This document shows positions 8,354-17,877 of a stretch of DNA of 64,000 nt, in pieces. A program made the translations under genes and the position numbers. This DNA is from Actinobacteria bacterium UBA4426 (GTDB lineage Bacteria > Actinomycetota > Actinomycetes > S36-B12). Position 1 is the stretch's first letter; each line of letters begins with the position of its first letter. Location: positions 1 through 64,000 of the forward strand of contig DGQA01000012.1 in assembly GCA_002390705.1 (NCBI GenBank). The letters are read 5' to 3'. The notes under the pieces were generated by a model. It was not told where the DNA came from, made no database searches, and saw only the letters and a list, made by a program, of their open reading frames with translations.

Positions 8354-11300
8354 TCGACCGTATCTGTGCATGGTGCGGGAGATTGCTTGCTCCTTGATCC
8401 AGTGGGTAAGTTCAATGCGGCCGCATCCGGTTACTGGAGCCGGGTCCACCGTGATGCTGGCTTTGTGTGCGAGTTCGAACAATTCATCTGTTGCCGGTGC
8501 AAGTAACCGCAACCGCATTTCCCCTTGTGAGCGTGACATCCGATTTCCCAGGGCAGCTTCAGATTCATCACTGTGGACGGAGATTTCTAGAGGGACACCG
8601 GTCAGTGCTGATGCTGCTCGCATCAGATCAATTTCTGGCGCTGTTGGATCGCTGCAGCGAACAAATACTTTTTCAATGGGGATGTACCGTAAAATATTGG
8701 CTTCACTCTTGAGATTTGTCGGGTCGTGTTCGTGGGTGAAGTAGTTGTTCCACTCACTTGCGTAATCGATGATGGCTGCACCAACGTTGAGGTTCTGATC
8801 CGTCCAATTCCCGTACCCGGAAAGGTGATTGGGCCCTCCGGGTTTGAGTCCTGATCCAATACTCGACTTTTTCCATCCACCAAATGGCTGTCGCTGCACA
8901 ATTGCTCCGGTGATATGACGGTTGACATAAGCATTACCGACCTGCACGTTGGCAAGCCAATAAGCAATTTCCTTGGGGTCAAGGGACTGAAGCCCTCCGG
9001 TGAGGCCGTAATCGGTTGCATTTTGAAGTTGCAGTGCATGGGTCAAGTCTTGTGCTCGCATGAGACCCAAGACCGGGCCGAAGCACTCAGTGAGGTGAAA
9101 CCAGGAATTTGGTTTCACCTCCTTGCGTACACCAGGGGTAAACGTGGTGTCATCGATCTCCCTTGGCTCAACGAGCCAAGTTTCATTTTGTTCAAGTGAG
9201 GTCAGTGCGCGCAGCAAGTTTCCGGTTGGTGGGCTGATTACTGGACCGACCATATTGGTGAAGTCAGTTGCGGCGCCGACGGGGAGTGAGCGAACGGCAT
9301 CGGCCAGACGCACATGGAAAGTTGGGTCGTCGTAGACGGAAGCCTCAATGATTGCCAAACTTGCAGCAGAGCATTTTTGCCCCGCGTGACCAAAAGCGGA
9401 TTTGACCAATTCCTTGATGGCTTGATCAATATCTGCCGAAGCCGTAATCACGATGGCATTTTTCCCGCTGGTCTCAGCGTTGAGGTGCATTGATGGCTTC
9501 CAGCTGTGGAACATTTGGGCGGTATCAATGGAACCGGTGAGCATGACCATGTCGACACCTGGGTGAGTGACCAGGTGAGATCCCACTTCGTTGTCGGGGG
9601 TGCACACAAGTTGCACAAGATCGCGTGGGACACCGGCTGTGTGCAATTGGTCGACGAGTGCTGCAGCAACGGCGCGGGCTTCCGGTGCCGGTTTGAGGAT
9701 TGCAGCGCTGCCAGCGGCAATTGCTGTAACGAGACCGTTGTGAGGAATTGCAGCTGGGAAGTTCCATGGCCCAGCTACGAGTACTAGGCGGAAGGGTTCC
9801 CAGGTGAGACCTGATGCGATGTATTGCTCGTGCGCGAGCGTTGTGTGAGCAGCGTAGTTGGCGAAATCGATTGCTTCAGAGATTTCTGGGTCTGCCTCAC
9901 GGGGGGTTTTACCCACAGTCTTAGCCATGATTGCCAAGGTTTCGCCACGATGGGCCTCCATGACCTCTGCGACTTGCGCAAGCACTACTCGGCGCGCAGC
10001 CCAGGAGGTGGTGGACCATTCCTGTTGGGCGGCGTGCGCGCGTTCGACGATTTGGTCGACTGCTTGGACTGAGTCAATGATCTCTGGTTGAGGGACTGTA
10101 GTGTCTGCGAATTTTTTAGTGACCCACTCTCGGCTCGCGGGGAGGGTGAAGTCCGTATCGGGGCTTGGGAGGAAGCTGCCGTCAACGGGGTAGCGGATTG
10201 TTTCGTTGCTGCGGTTCTGGATTCGGCGCGACGCACGGCTAACGGTGTGACGATCACGGACGGAATCGCGGAACCACTGTGATTGGCGCTCCCATTCAGC
10301 AGATCCCGGAGTGATGTCAAACAGGGCGCGCAGGAAATTCTCAGGTGCGGAGTTTTCGTCTAGCCGACGTGAGAGGTAGGCAATTGACGCATCGCGATCT
10401 TCTTTCGCAACGACGGGTGAGTATAAAAGAAGTTCCCCTGCGTCATTTCGGACCGCACGGGATTGTGGTGGTGCCATTCCCTCGAGCATTTCAATTTCCA
10501 TAATGTCGTGGGCGTGTAGTTGGTCTCGCAAGGTCAACGCCCAAGCAACTTCAAACAAGTTGTGGCTGGCAACACCCAAACGCACTGCCCCTCGGTCCGC
10601 TTTGGTGAGTGCGGTTTCCAGCATCGCTTTGTATGAAGCATCAACATCATGTTTGGTCGGGTACGGTGCTTGGGGCCAGTCGTGTAATTCGGCTTCCACG
10701 ACTTCCATCGCGAGGTTCGCCCCTTTGACTAGGCGAATTTTTATGGGTGCACCGCCATTGCGGTAGCGCTCGTTGGCCCAGTCGATTAACGTCAAGAGGG
10801 CGTCGTGGCTGTCAGGGATATATGCCTGCAAAACAATCCCGGCCTGCATTTGAGTGAACTCTGGCGTGGACAGTACGTGCATGAAGGCACCAACGGAGAG
10901 TTCAAGATCGCGGAACTCTTCCATGTCGAGGTTCACAAAAGTGTGTGGTGCTGTGGACGCTGCCGCACGATAAAGGTCGTGGAGTCGTTCTTCAATCCGT
11001 TGTAGGGACGCAGTTTTCGCAAGTGCATCCAGGTTCGCGCACACGGCTGAGATTTTTACGGACACGTAGTTGACGTCGGGACGCAGAATTTGATTACGAA
11101 CTGATTCGGTGCGCTTGGTTGCTTCGTCATCTCCCAAAATCGCTTCACCCAACACATTGATGTTGAGATTAAACCCGTCTGATTTTCGATTCTTCACATA
11201 TTTACTAAATGCTGGATCTTCGGATGGCAGGATCACACCGGCGGTGTCCTTGGATATTCGCCAGCTGACGGCTTTTTCGGTGATTCGAGGAATCAGTGGC

Positions 11301-11608
11301 GCGATCTTTCCCAGTGTGGCTAATCCGAAGCGATCGAATCTGCCTAGGGATACGGGCACGCCTTCGGCGGTGAGATCGTGCAACCTGCGCGCCGAACGTT
11401 TTGCTTTTCGAATTCGCAGGACTTGGTCGGTGAGGTCAAGGAGCAGGTCGCGACCTTGGTCGTCAGCGAGCAGGGTTGAGAGGCGGGTGGCAGAAGCGGC
11501 CTCCTTGCGAGAGGTGTCTGCGAGCGAGGCCTCGAGCAAGGCCAGGGCCCGGGTGTAGGCCAAGTCAATTAACTCGTCGTCGTGGGGCATGTCACTCACA
11601 GATGTCAT
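8336..11608 (-). CDS. putA: Bifunctional proline dehydrogenase / L-glutamate gamma-semialdehyde dehydrogenase PutA
   Basis: A 1090-residue enzyme that oxidises proline to glutamate in two steps: an FAD proline dehydrogenase barrel (about residues 75-440, with VKGANLAMEVVEAELHDW and RRLDENSAPENFLRA) and an NAD aldehyde dehydrogenase (about 500-960). The ALDH part shows AGPWNFP, LNAETSGKNA with the general-base Glu and GHAGQKCSAASL with the catalytic Cys. There is no N-terminal ribbon-helix-helix DNA-binding domain, so unlike enteric PutA it is not its own repressor. Start: ATG preferred over a TTG four codons upstream. It is divergent from a PAS/AraC regulator gene, which is a likely regulator by position. 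Confidence 0.95.
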   Translation of the reverse strand: MTSVSDMPHDDELIDLAYTRALALLEASLADTSRKEAASATRLSTLLADDQGRDLLLDLTDQVLRIRKAKRSARRLHDLTAEGVPVSLGRFDRFGLATLGKIAPLIPRITEKAVSWRISKDTAGVILPSEDPAFSKYVKNRKSDGFNLNINVLGEAILGDDEATKRTESVRNQILRPDVNYVSVKISAVCANLDALAKTASLQRIEERLHDLYRAAASTAPHTFVNLDMEEFRDLELSVGAFMHVLSTPEFTQMQAGIVLQAYIPDSHDALLTLIDWANERYRNGGAPIKIRLVKGANLAMEVVEAELHDWPQAPYPTKHDVDASYKAMLETALTKADRGAVRLGVASHNLFEVAWALTLRDQLHAHDIMEIEMLEGMAPPQSRAVRNDAGELLLYSPVVAKEDRDASIAYLSRRLDENSAPENFLRALFDITPGSAEWERQSQWFRDSVRDRHTVSRASRRIQNRSNETIRYPVDGSFLPSPDTDFTLPASREWVTKKFADTTVPQPEIIDSVQAVDQIVERAHAAQQEWSTTSWAARRVVLAQVAEVMEAHRGETLAIMAKTVGKTPREADPEISEAIDFANYAAHTTLAHEQYIASGLTWEPFRLVLVAGPWNFPAAIPHNGLVTAIAAGSAAILKPAPEARAVAAALVDQLHTAGVPRDLVQLVCTPDNEVGSHLVTHPGVDMVMLTGSIDTAQMFHSWKPSMHLNAETSGKNAIVITASADIDQAIKELVKSAFGHAGQKCSAASLAIIEASVYDDPTFHVRLADAVRSLPVGAATDFTNMVGPVISPPTGNLLRALTSLEQNETWLVEPREIDDTTFTPGVRKEVKPNSWFHLTECFGPVLGLMRAQDLTHALQLQNATDYGLTGGLQSLDPKEIAYWLANVQVGNAYVNRHITGAIVQRQPFGGWKKSSIGSGLKPGGPNHLSGYGNWTDQNLNVGAAIIDYASEWNNYFTHEHDPTNLKSEANILRYIPIEKVFVRCSDPTAPEIDLMRAASALTGVPLEISVHSDESEAALGNRMSRSQGEMRLRLLAPATDELFELAHKASITVDPAPVTGCGRIELTHWIKEQAISRTMHRYGRLLDQS

Positions 11609-11660
11609 GTTGCTATCCAAGTACTGGCCAGGGGGGTCTGTCTTGTGTAAAGGTGTGCAC

Positions 11661-12425
11661 GTGGATGTCGAATTAGTACAAAATCAGTCGGTGTTTTTGT
11701 TCCGGCAATTAGTTGATGGGGTGCCCCAGGTCATGGGCTCGATCAAGGATCTTAACGATCGGCATTTCTATGTCAATGTGGGGTTTTGTGCTCGATTGGG
11801 GCTCAGATCGGGTGATGTTCTGGGACACACCGTCCGCGAGCTTTTTGGTGACGAACTCGCAGATTCCTATTTGCAGCAAGATGAATTGGTACTAAAAACG
11901 GGAAAACCTCTGCAGAATCATTTGGAGTTGATTGTGCGAGCTGACGGCCAACTGGGTTGGTATGTAACGAGCAAATCAGTGATTGTCTCGACACTGGGTG
12001 AACCGATTGGAATCGCAGTGTTGTCGGTTGACCTGCACTCGCAGGTAAATAGCGCCCACGCTGGGCTTGCCCGAGTGATCGCGGCGATCCGGGCGCGAAT
12101 CGAGCTGCGGTGGCGAGTCGCACAGATGGCCGAGATCGCAGGGGTCTCCTCGCCATCGCTTGAGAGGCTGGCCAGGCGGACATTGGGTCTGCCTCCGCAG
12201 CAACTTTTGCAGCGGCTTCGCCTGGAGCATGCGGTGATGCTGATTACGCAAACGTCAATGTCTATGGGGAATATTGCCGCTGAATGCGGGTTTTACGACC
12301 AGAGCTCGTTTACCCGACAATTTCGCAAAGTTTTAGGCCTGACTCCCGGCGCCTATCGGCGCGCGGGCGAGTCAAAACCGGTAACCTTCCCACGTGCTGC
12401 TATCAGACCGGGATCTATTGACTGA
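11661..12425 (+). CDS. PAS-domain AraC-family transcriptional regulator
   Basis: A 254-residue regulator with an N-terminal PAS-like sensor region (about 15-130, with GSIKDLNDRHFYVNVGF and LGEPIGIAVLSVDL) and a C-terminal AraC double helix-turn-helix (about 145-240, with VAQMAEIAGVSSPSLERL and the recognition pattern NIAAECGFYDQSSFTRQFRKVLGLTPGAYRR given here in pieces: AAECGFYDQSSFTRQF, LGLTPGAYR). The GTG start is preceded by AAAGG with 7-base spacing; a longer frame would overlap the putA leader. Its 3' end overlaps dcd by 32 bases. Divergence from putA suggests control of proline catabolism, as the AraC-type PruR does in Pseudomonas; this is inference. Confidence 0.82.
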   Translation: MDVELVQNQSVFLFRQLVDGVPQVMGSIKDLNDRHFYVNVGFCARLGLRSGDVLGHTVRELFGDELADSYLQQDELVLKTGKPLQNHLELIVRADGQLGWYVTSKSVIVSTLGEPIGIAVLSVDLHSQVNSAHAGLARVIAAIRARIELRWRVAQMAEIAGVSSPSLERLARRTLGLPPQQLLQRLRLEHAVMLITQTSMSMGNIAAECGFYDQSSFTRQFRKVLGLTPGAYRRAGESKPVTFPRAAIRPGSID

Positions 12426-12969
12426 GATCGACAATCAACGTGTGGCCATTGAGCCGTTTGATGTGGAAATGGTTCAGCCTTCGAGCATTGACATTCGGCT
12501 GGACCGGATGTTCCGAGTGTTTGAGAACCACCGTTATCCGCATATTGATCCCAGTATTGAGCAGGCCGACCTCACCCGACTGATTGAGCCTGAGGGCGAC
12601 GACCCGTTCATTTTGCATCCGGGCGAATTTGTCCTGGGGTCAACCCTTGAGGTTGTGTCCTTACCCGATGACATCGCGGGGCGTTTAGAAGGTAAGTCCT
12701 CCCTTGGTCGGCTCGGGTTACTTACCCACTCAACGGCCGGTTTTATTGACCCCGGGTTTTCGGGTCACGTGACGCTGGAACTTTCTAATGTTGCCACCCT
12801 GCCGATCAAGCTGTTCCCGGGAATGAAAATTGGGCAGTTGTGCTTGTTCCGGCTGTCGAGTCCGGCAGATCACCCGTACGGGTCAGAAAAATATGGATCC
12901 CGTTACCAGGGGCAGCGTGGCCCAACACCTAGTCGGTCATTTGCGAATTTTCACCGTACCAAAATTTAG
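12394..12969 (+). CDS. dcd: dCTP deaminase
   Basis: Converts dCTP to dUTP for thymidylate synthesis; the mycobacterial homologue also hydrolyses dUTP to dUMP. At 191 residues it matches the usual length of about 190. The diagnostic active-site run is LEGKSSLGRLGLL, followed by THSTAGFIDPGFSGHVTLE, where the second segment holds the catalytic Glu region; the C-terminus shows YGSRYQGQRGPTPSR. The GTG start lies inside the end of the AraC-type gene, implying cotranscription. It is convergent with the EtfD-like gene, 17 bases away. Confidence 0.95.
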   Translation: MLLSDRDLLTEIDNQRVAIEPFDVEMVQPSSIDIRLDRMFRVFENHRYPHIDPSIEQADLTRLIEPEGDDPFILHPGEFVLGSTLEVVSLPDDIAGRLEGKSSLGRLGLLTHSTAGFIDPGFSGHVTLELSNVATLPIKLFPGMKIGQLCLFRLSSPADHPYGSEKYGSRYQGQRGPTPSRSFANFHRTKI

Positions 12970-12986
12970 AGGCACCCTGTTAGTTG

Positions 12987-15197
12987 TTAGTTCACGACCT
13001 TTTTCCTGGTTGCTTCTAGGAGCAGAGTTGCAACATCAGATACAACAACACCCTCGGCTTGGCCTTCTTGTTGGCGCGAAGTAACAGCGTCGTTGAGCAT
13101 TACGGAACAGAATGGACAGGCAACAGCGATTGTCTTGGCTCCTGTTGCGATTGCTTCGTCACCGCGGTTCTTGTTCACTTGGGTTCCAATTTTTTCTTCC
13201 ATCCACATGCGGGCACCGCCGGCACCGCAGCAGAAGGATTTGTCGCCGGAGCGTTCCATCTCAATTTTCTTTGCCCCGGTTGCTTCAAGTAATTCGCGAG
13301 GTGGCAGGTAAATATTGTTGTGACGACCGAGGTAACAAGGATCGTGGTAGGTGACGCTTTCACTAGGCTCGGTGACCGGTGTGAGTCGATTGTAATTAAC
13401 CAATTCACGCAGGAGCTCGGTGTGGTGAACGACGTCGTAGTCGCCACCAATTTGGGGATATTCGCGCTTTAGGGTATTTAAGCAGTGTGGGCAGGTCACG
13501 ACAATCTTGGTTGCCTTGATCTCGTTGAGCATTTCAACGTTTTGCATTGCTTGCATTTGATAAAGGAATTCATTTCCCGCACGACGCGCTGGGTCACCTG
13601 TGCACGTCTCGCCGTCGCCGAGGACCATGAAGTTTACGCCTGCGGTGTGGAGTAGTTCTGCTACTGCTTTTGTGGTCTTCTTTGCACGGTCTTCGAATGC
13701 ACCCGCGCAACCAACCCAGAAGAGGTACTCAATATCGGCTGGAATTGTGTCTTCACCATCGCGGCCGAACACCCGAATCTCAAAGTCAACTTCGGTGATC
13801 CAGGAATTGCGGTCTGCTGCGTTCATGCCCCATGGATTGCCCTTTGTTTCAACGTTTTTGAACATGCCGTTGAGTTCAGTGGGGAAGTCTGAAGCAATCA
13901 TGACCTGATTCCGGCGCATGTCAGCGATGTGGTCAACGTGCTCAATGTCCACCGGGCATTGATTGACGCAGGCGCCGCACATGGTGCATGACCACAAGAC
14001 GTCGTTTCCAATGACTGGGAGCTCAAGTGAGAAGTCTCGGTGGCCGTCGTATGTGTAACCATCTGTTTCCGCGTGCTCGGTGTCCATTCGGTCACCAATG
14101 AATGGACGTTGCAATAGTTCCTGCTGTTCTGGTGTGAGAGTGGCGAGCGCCGCTTCGTCCAATTCACCAGCCCCAAGCGTGGTTCCTTTTGCTGCAAGTA
14201 AGTACTCCGAGGAAGCGAACAGGTTGTCTCGAAGATCCATGATGAGAAGTTTTGGACTTAGTGGTTTTTCGGTGTTCCACGCGGGGCATTGGTCCTGACA
14301 TCGCCCGCATTCGGTGCAGGCCATGAAGTCGACGTAATTTTTCCACGTAAATTCAGAGATGTGGCCTTTACCAAAAAGGGCATCTTCTGGTGGATCTTCA
14401 AAGTCAAGGGGCTTGCCGTCATACATGATGGGCTGTAATGGACCTAGAGCGTTGGGGCGACGTGATGTGTACACGTTGACCGGTGCGGTGAAGATATGAA
14501 GATGCTTGCTGTTGAGAACGATTAGCAGCAGTACGAGAATTACGCCGATGTTGAGCCATAAGCCAACGGTTTCAATCCATTCGTTTGTGTGAATGCTGAG
14601 GCCGTTAATCCAAGTCGCGAAGTATTCGGACGCAAATGCACCGTCAGGGAATGGGAACACACCTGTGTTCACCTGAGCGGCGCGGTAAAGGAACAGCGTC
14701 CAAATAACGTTGAAGATCATGAACAGAATCAGCCAAGCACCGGCAGTGTGCGAACCGAAGAATCGGGATGCGCGGCCATCTTTGCGAGGGTCATTTGTTA
14801 AACGAATGAGTGCAAAAATTGCGATACCAACAAGGACAAGAATCGCGAAGAGGTCTTCCGCGAAACCAACGATCGCCCAAGTTCCGATGATCGGTACCGC
14901 GAAGTCAGCGACGTAAAGGGCGCCGAAAGCTTCGATGATAGTGAGGCCCAGAACGAGGAACCCCCAGAATGCGAATACGTGGGCAATGCCGGGAACTATC
15001 CACTTCAGAAGTTTCTTTTGACCTAAGACTTCAGTTGCTTCCGCTTCTACTCGAATTGTGGGGTCGGTGAATCGGCCAACCGACTGTCTACCGGTACGGG
15101 CAAGTGAAAACAGGAACAGGCCTCGTTTAGCCGCAAAGGCGATAAGTACTAGAGCAAGCACTGTGCCGACGAGTCCACGAATGAGCATCTGATCCAT
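12987..15197 (-). CDS. Membrane iron-sulfur oxidoreductase, EtfD (Rv0338c)-like
   Basis: A 736-residue fusion of an N-terminal membrane module with about five or six helices (residues 1-240), two 4Fe-4S ferredoxin-type motifs (CTECGRCQDQCP and CTMCGACVNQCP) and two C-terminal CCG-type domains (ending HDPCYLGRHN..CCGAGGARMWMEE and ACPFC). This is the architecture of mycobacterial Rv0338c/EtfD, which takes electrons from the electron-transfer flavoprotein EtfBA and passes them to the membrane quinone pool during fatty-acid beta-oxidation. The start at 15197 or the ATG three codons inside are both possible; neither has a clear ribosome binding site. No etfAB genes are seen in the window. Confidence 0.88.
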   Translation of the reverse strand: MDQMLIRGLVGTVLALVLIAFAAKRGLFLFSLARTGRQSVGRFTDPTIRVEAEATEVLGQKKLLKWIVPGIAHVFAFWGFLVLGLTIIEAFGALYVADFAVPIIGTWAIVGFAEDLFAILVLVGIAIFALIRLTNDPRKDGRASRFFGSHTAGAWLILFMIFNVIWTLFLYRAAQVNTGVFPFPDGAFASEYFATWINGLSIHTNEWIETVGLWLNIGVILVLLLIVLNSKHLHIFTAPVNVYTSRRPNALGPLQPIMYDGKPLDFEDPPEDALFGKGHISEFTWKNYVDFMACTECGRCQDQCPAWNTEKPLSPKLLIMDLRDNLFASSEYLLAAKGTTLGAGELDEAALATLTPEQQELLQRPFIGDRMDTEHAETDGYTYDGHRDFSLELPVIGNDVLWSCTMCGACVNQCPVDIEHVDHIADMRRNQVMIASDFPTELNGMFKNVETKGNPWGMNAADRNSWITEVDFEIRVFGRDGEDTIPADIEYLFWVGCAGAFEDRAKKTTKAVAELLHTAGVNFMVLGDGETCTGDPARRAGNEFLYQMQAMQNVEMLNEIKATKIVVTCPHCLNTLKREYPQIGGDYDVVHHTELLRELVNYNRLTPVTEPSESVTYHDPCYLGRHNNIYLPPRELLEATGAKKIEMERSGDKSFCCGAGGARMWMEEKIGTQVNKNRGDEAIATGAKTIAVACPFCSVMLNDAVTSRQQEGQAEGVVVSDVATLLLEATRKKVVN

Positions 15198-15264
15198 TGG
15201 GTAAATCTACTCACATTATGGGAATGCCACTCATTACCCGCGGCTATTTGGAGGTAGGGCGGAT

Positions 15265-15849
15265 TTGTCCATATGTGAAAAGCGGGGGCAGTACGATCAG
15301 ATAATGGCGGCGAATCCGGATCGGGCTTCGTATTTCCCCGCAATTGAGAAGAAATACGAGCAGCCCATGACACATTGGTTTGATCAAATGAAGGAAATCT
15401 CAGATCGGAAATATCCCGAGCAGATCGCGTATCTTCGGGAGAATTACGGGTTTAGCCAAGCCCATGCGAATGCTTTGGTCCTGTATTCCCGTGGCTCCAC
15501 CACTTCACGCAAATACGTGAGCGTGGATGACTACTTGAGGCAGTTTGACGATGTCAAGTGCGAAACCGTGCGCTCAATTTTTAAGGCTATGACGGGTAAG
15601 TACAAGAAAATGGATGTTTTCATTGCGTGGAATCACCCATTCGCCCAGATCAGTGACCGGTACATCATGGGGGTCTCAGTGCACCAGAACCACATCCTGC
15701 TGGGACCCACGAGAACCGAAGTCCTTACCGAACTAGCATCAGATCTGTCTCCCTACGTTGTGAACAAAAAGACTTTCAAGGTGCCTGTCGATTGGAAAGT
15801 TGACACCAAACTGATGCGCAAAATGGTGGAGTTGACAATTAAGAGATGA
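15265..15849 (+). CDS. DUF4287 / DUF5655 domain protein
   Basis: A soluble 194-residue protein. The first half (about 20-75: IEKKYEQPMTHWFDQM, YLRENYGFSQAHANALVLY) matches the DUF4287 helical domain, and the second half (about 105-190: FIAWNHPFAQISDRYI) fits the DUF5655 fold often found with it. Function is unknown. The TTG start is supported by GGAGGT at 15250-15255 with 9-base spacing; an alternative ATG at 15304 would shorten it by 13 residues and has no such site. It sits between the EtfD-like gene and the flagellar cluster, on the opposite strand to both neighbours' nearest genes. Confidence 0.75.
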   Translation: MSICEKRGQYDQIMAANPDRASYFPAIEKKYEQPMTHWFDQMKEISDRKYPEQIAYLRENYGFSQAHANALVLYSRGSTTSRKYVSVDDYLRQFDDVKCETVRSIFKAMTGKYKKMDVFIAWNHPFAQISDRYIMGVSVHQNHILLGPTRTEVLTELASDLSPYVVNKKTFKVPVDWKVDTKLMRKMVELTIKR

Positions 15850-15880
15850 TTATCCGGGGGTGACAGGTTGTCATGGACCG

Positions 15881-16528
15881 TTACTTGACAAAAATTTTCC
15901 CCTGCTGCCATGCTCTTACTGCCTTCGTTCGGGGATTGAAATCAGGATCATTTCCAAGGCCCAGCGCTGTGAAGGTTCGCTGGACCAAAGCCTCGGTCGA
16001 GCGGACAGAGGCGCCTCGTTTTTTGGCTATGGCGGCGTTTGTGTAGCCCTCGGCGATGAGGAAAAGAATTTCACCTTGTGCTTTGCTGATACACAGTTGT
16101 TCCCCTGTGTGTTTTTGTGGCACCGTCGACGGGGAGTGCGTGGTGATTGAGTCTTTGACTGCGGTGACAAGTTCGGAGATTGAACTGACTTGGCTTTTTA
16201 TCAAGTAGGTGAGGCCGTCGGTGAGTTGGTGTCCGATGGGTAATGCCAGTAAAGGTGATAGGTGCGAGGTGAGAACGACTTTTCCGATCCAGGGGTGGTG
16301 CTCATCTAGGTGAGTGAGGAGGTCGGCACCGGTGGGAGCTCCATGACCAAAATTTAAGTCAGTCACTAATACGTTGGGTGAAAATGATTCGATTGTGGAG
16401 ATTGCATCGGGCACCGTCGGTACCCCACTTACGGCAAAGTTGGCTGCGGCCAATGCCTCGGTCACGAGAGTGAGGGTGAAGGGGTCATTGTCTACTACCA
16501 GCACGCGCACTTGGAATCCTTGCACCAT
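15881..16528 (-). CDS. LuxR/NarL-type response regulator
   Basis: A 215-residue two-component response regulator. The receiver domain (about 7-125) has the acidic pair in VVDND, the phospho-acceptor Asp in VLVTDLNFG and the conserved Lys in TYLIKS. The C-terminal part (about 145-205: LCISKAQGEILFLIAEGYTN, AIAKKRGASVRSTEALVQ) is a LuxR helix-turn-helix. The ATG start is preceded by AGGAG. It is divergent from fliA and the first gene at the cluster's left edge, so it is a candidate master regulator of motility. No cognate histidine kinase is visible in the window. Confidence 0.85.
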   Translation of the reverse strand: MVQGFQVRVLVVDNDPFTLTLVTEALAAANFAVSGVPTVPDAISTIESFSPNVLVTDLNFGHGAPTGADLLTHLDEHHPWIGKVVLTSHLSPLLALPIGHQLTDGLTYLIKSQVSSISELVTAVKDSITTHSPSTVPQKHTGEQLCISKAQGEILFLIAEGYTNAAIAKKRGASVRSTEALVQRTFTALGLGNDPDFNPRTKAVRAWQQGKIFVK

Positions 16529-16590
16529 AATTCTCCTAAATTCGGTTTTTCAATTGTGCGGTTTTAGGTTTGTGCACGCGCGAGCGTGTA

Positions 16591-16604
16591 GGTCACATGT
16601 GACC
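16591..16604. promoter_or_regulatory. Perfect 14-bp palindrome between response regulator and fliA
   Basis: GGTCACATGTGACC is a perfect inverted repeat located 63 bases upstream of the response-regulator start and about 330 bases upstream of fliA. It is a plausible operator for a dimeric regulator, perhaps the LuxR-type protein itself. No second copy was noticed near other flagellar units. Confidence 0.4.
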
Positions 16605-16770
16605 AATGTCTCCACTTTCCGGGATGAAATGATCACGGTATGGCGGCCGGATGAAGTTTTCGGTAGGCCCCCGCTTGCAGTTCCTTAGGACATTTTTTCT
16701 GGGCCCCTCGAAAAAGACTCAATTATGTAGTAAAAACCGATTGTATTATCTAGAATTTCTATTTGCCATA

Positions 16771-16801
16771 TTGACATGCTACCGATGGGGGCCGTTAGGT
16801 T
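16771..16801 (+). promoter_or_regulatory. Possible housekeeping promoter of fliA
   Basis: TTGACA at 16771-16776 is followed 19 bases later by TAGGTT (16796-16801). The spacing is long, so the assignment is weak. It is the best vegetative-type candidate in the roughly 400-base region between the response regulator and fliA; the rest of that region holds no gene. No good FliA-type element with 11-base spacing was found in front of fliA. Confidence 0.3.
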
Positions 16802-16935
16802 TGGTGCTAGCAGTAATTAGGGTCGAAAAGGATTTCGATTAAACTGTTGAGTGGCCGCCACTTGGTGGCTACGGGCATGGAAGCTCATTTAATTTTCGCT
16901 TCAGTACTTCGGTGCTGGGGTCTAAAGGAGCCGAA

Positions 16936-17844
16936 ATGCAAAACTCAACTTCCTCAGGAGGAAAGCAGACTCTCTCGTCGGAGAAGCAGTTGCTGGTGAC
17001 CAGCAATCTTGCTCTCGTAGGGTATGTAGTCAGCGGCCTCGCCATGAAACTTCCCACGCATATTGATCGAGACGAATTAAGGTCGGCGGGGCTTGAAGGC
17101 CTCGTGCAAGCGGCTCATTCTTTCGCTGAGGACCGTGGGGTGCCGTTTCGCCACTTCGCAGCCCTTCGGATTAGAGGCGCAATCATGGACGATCTTCGAC
17201 GAAATGATTGGGCGTCCCGCTCCGTTCGCCAGGCCGGTCGTGTGCGCGAGCAAGCTGTGGACCACCTGATTGCAACTTTGGGTTCCGCCCCAAAAAAGGC
17301 AGAAATCGCCGAATATATGGGTGTGAGCATCGAGGAGCTCTGCAGCTTGGAGGCGTCCCTCTCCCGTGGCAGCGTGCTTTCCCTCGATGCGGACGCTGCG
17401 TCTGGGGGCTTCTCCTCAAAGGAAGTCGTGGATTCGGAGTCCGGCGGTCCTGAAGAACATATCTTGGAAAGCGAGTTCCAGACGTATCTGAGGGCGGCGG
17501 TTACAGCGCTTCCCGACCGTCTCGGTGTCGTCATCACGCGCTACTTTCTTCAGGGCCACGCCATGGCAGATATTGCTGAGGACCTTGGGGTGACCGAGTC
17601 CAGAGTGTCCCAGTTGCGCGCTGAGGCGCTTGTGCTGTTGCGCGACGGCATGAATACGCATCTTGCTCCCGAAGAGGTCCCGGTGTCAACGAGGCCTGGT
17701 GGGGCTGTGGACCGACGAAGGTCCGCCTACTTCGCGGCCGTTGCCGAAAACCAGTTGATGGGCTTGGATCAACGGCTGACCGAAGAAAAGAAAGCGGCTG
17801 CCGAGCGACCACTTCAACCAAGTACGGCCGGAATGGCCTCATGA
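16936..17844 (+). CDS. fliA: Flagellar sigma factor FliA (sigma-28/WhiG type)
   Basis: A 302-residue sigma-70-family factor without region 1, as in FliA/WhiG. Region 2 is seen at about 25-105 (LVTSNLALVGYVVSGLA, FAALRIRGAIMDDLRRNDW), region 3 at about 105-175 (APKKAEIAEYMGVSIEEL) and region 4 at about 200-255 (DIAEDLGVTESRVSQLRAEA). The start was set at the ATG with AAGGAG 5 bases upstream. A C-terminal tail of about 45 residues beyond region 4 is unusual. It probably reads the nine TCARGT-N-GCCGATAA type promoters found in this cluster. No flgM anti-sigma gene is seen nearby. Confidence 0.93.
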   Translation: MQNSTSSGGKQTLSSEKQLLVTSNLALVGYVVSGLAMKLPTHIDRDELRSAGLEGLVQAAHSFAEDRGVPFRHFAALRIRGAIMDDLRRNDWASRSVRQAGRVREQAVDHLIATLGSAPKKAEIAEYMGVSIEELCSLEASLSRGSVLSLDADAASGGFSSKEVVDSESGGPEEHILESEFQTYLRAAVTALPDRLGVVITRYFLQGHAMADIAEDLGVTESRVSQLRAEALVLLRDGMNTHLAPEEVPVSTRPGGAVDRRRSAYFAAVAENQLMGLDQRLTEEKKAAAERPLQPSTAGMAS

Positions 17845-17877
17845 ACACTGTTAGTATCCACGTAAGAGAGGTATGTC

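Noticed and set aside
16719..16743. TCAATTAT and ACCGATTG before fliA as a FliA autoregulation site
   Set aside because: The spacing is 9 and not 11 bases, unlike all nine accepted sites.
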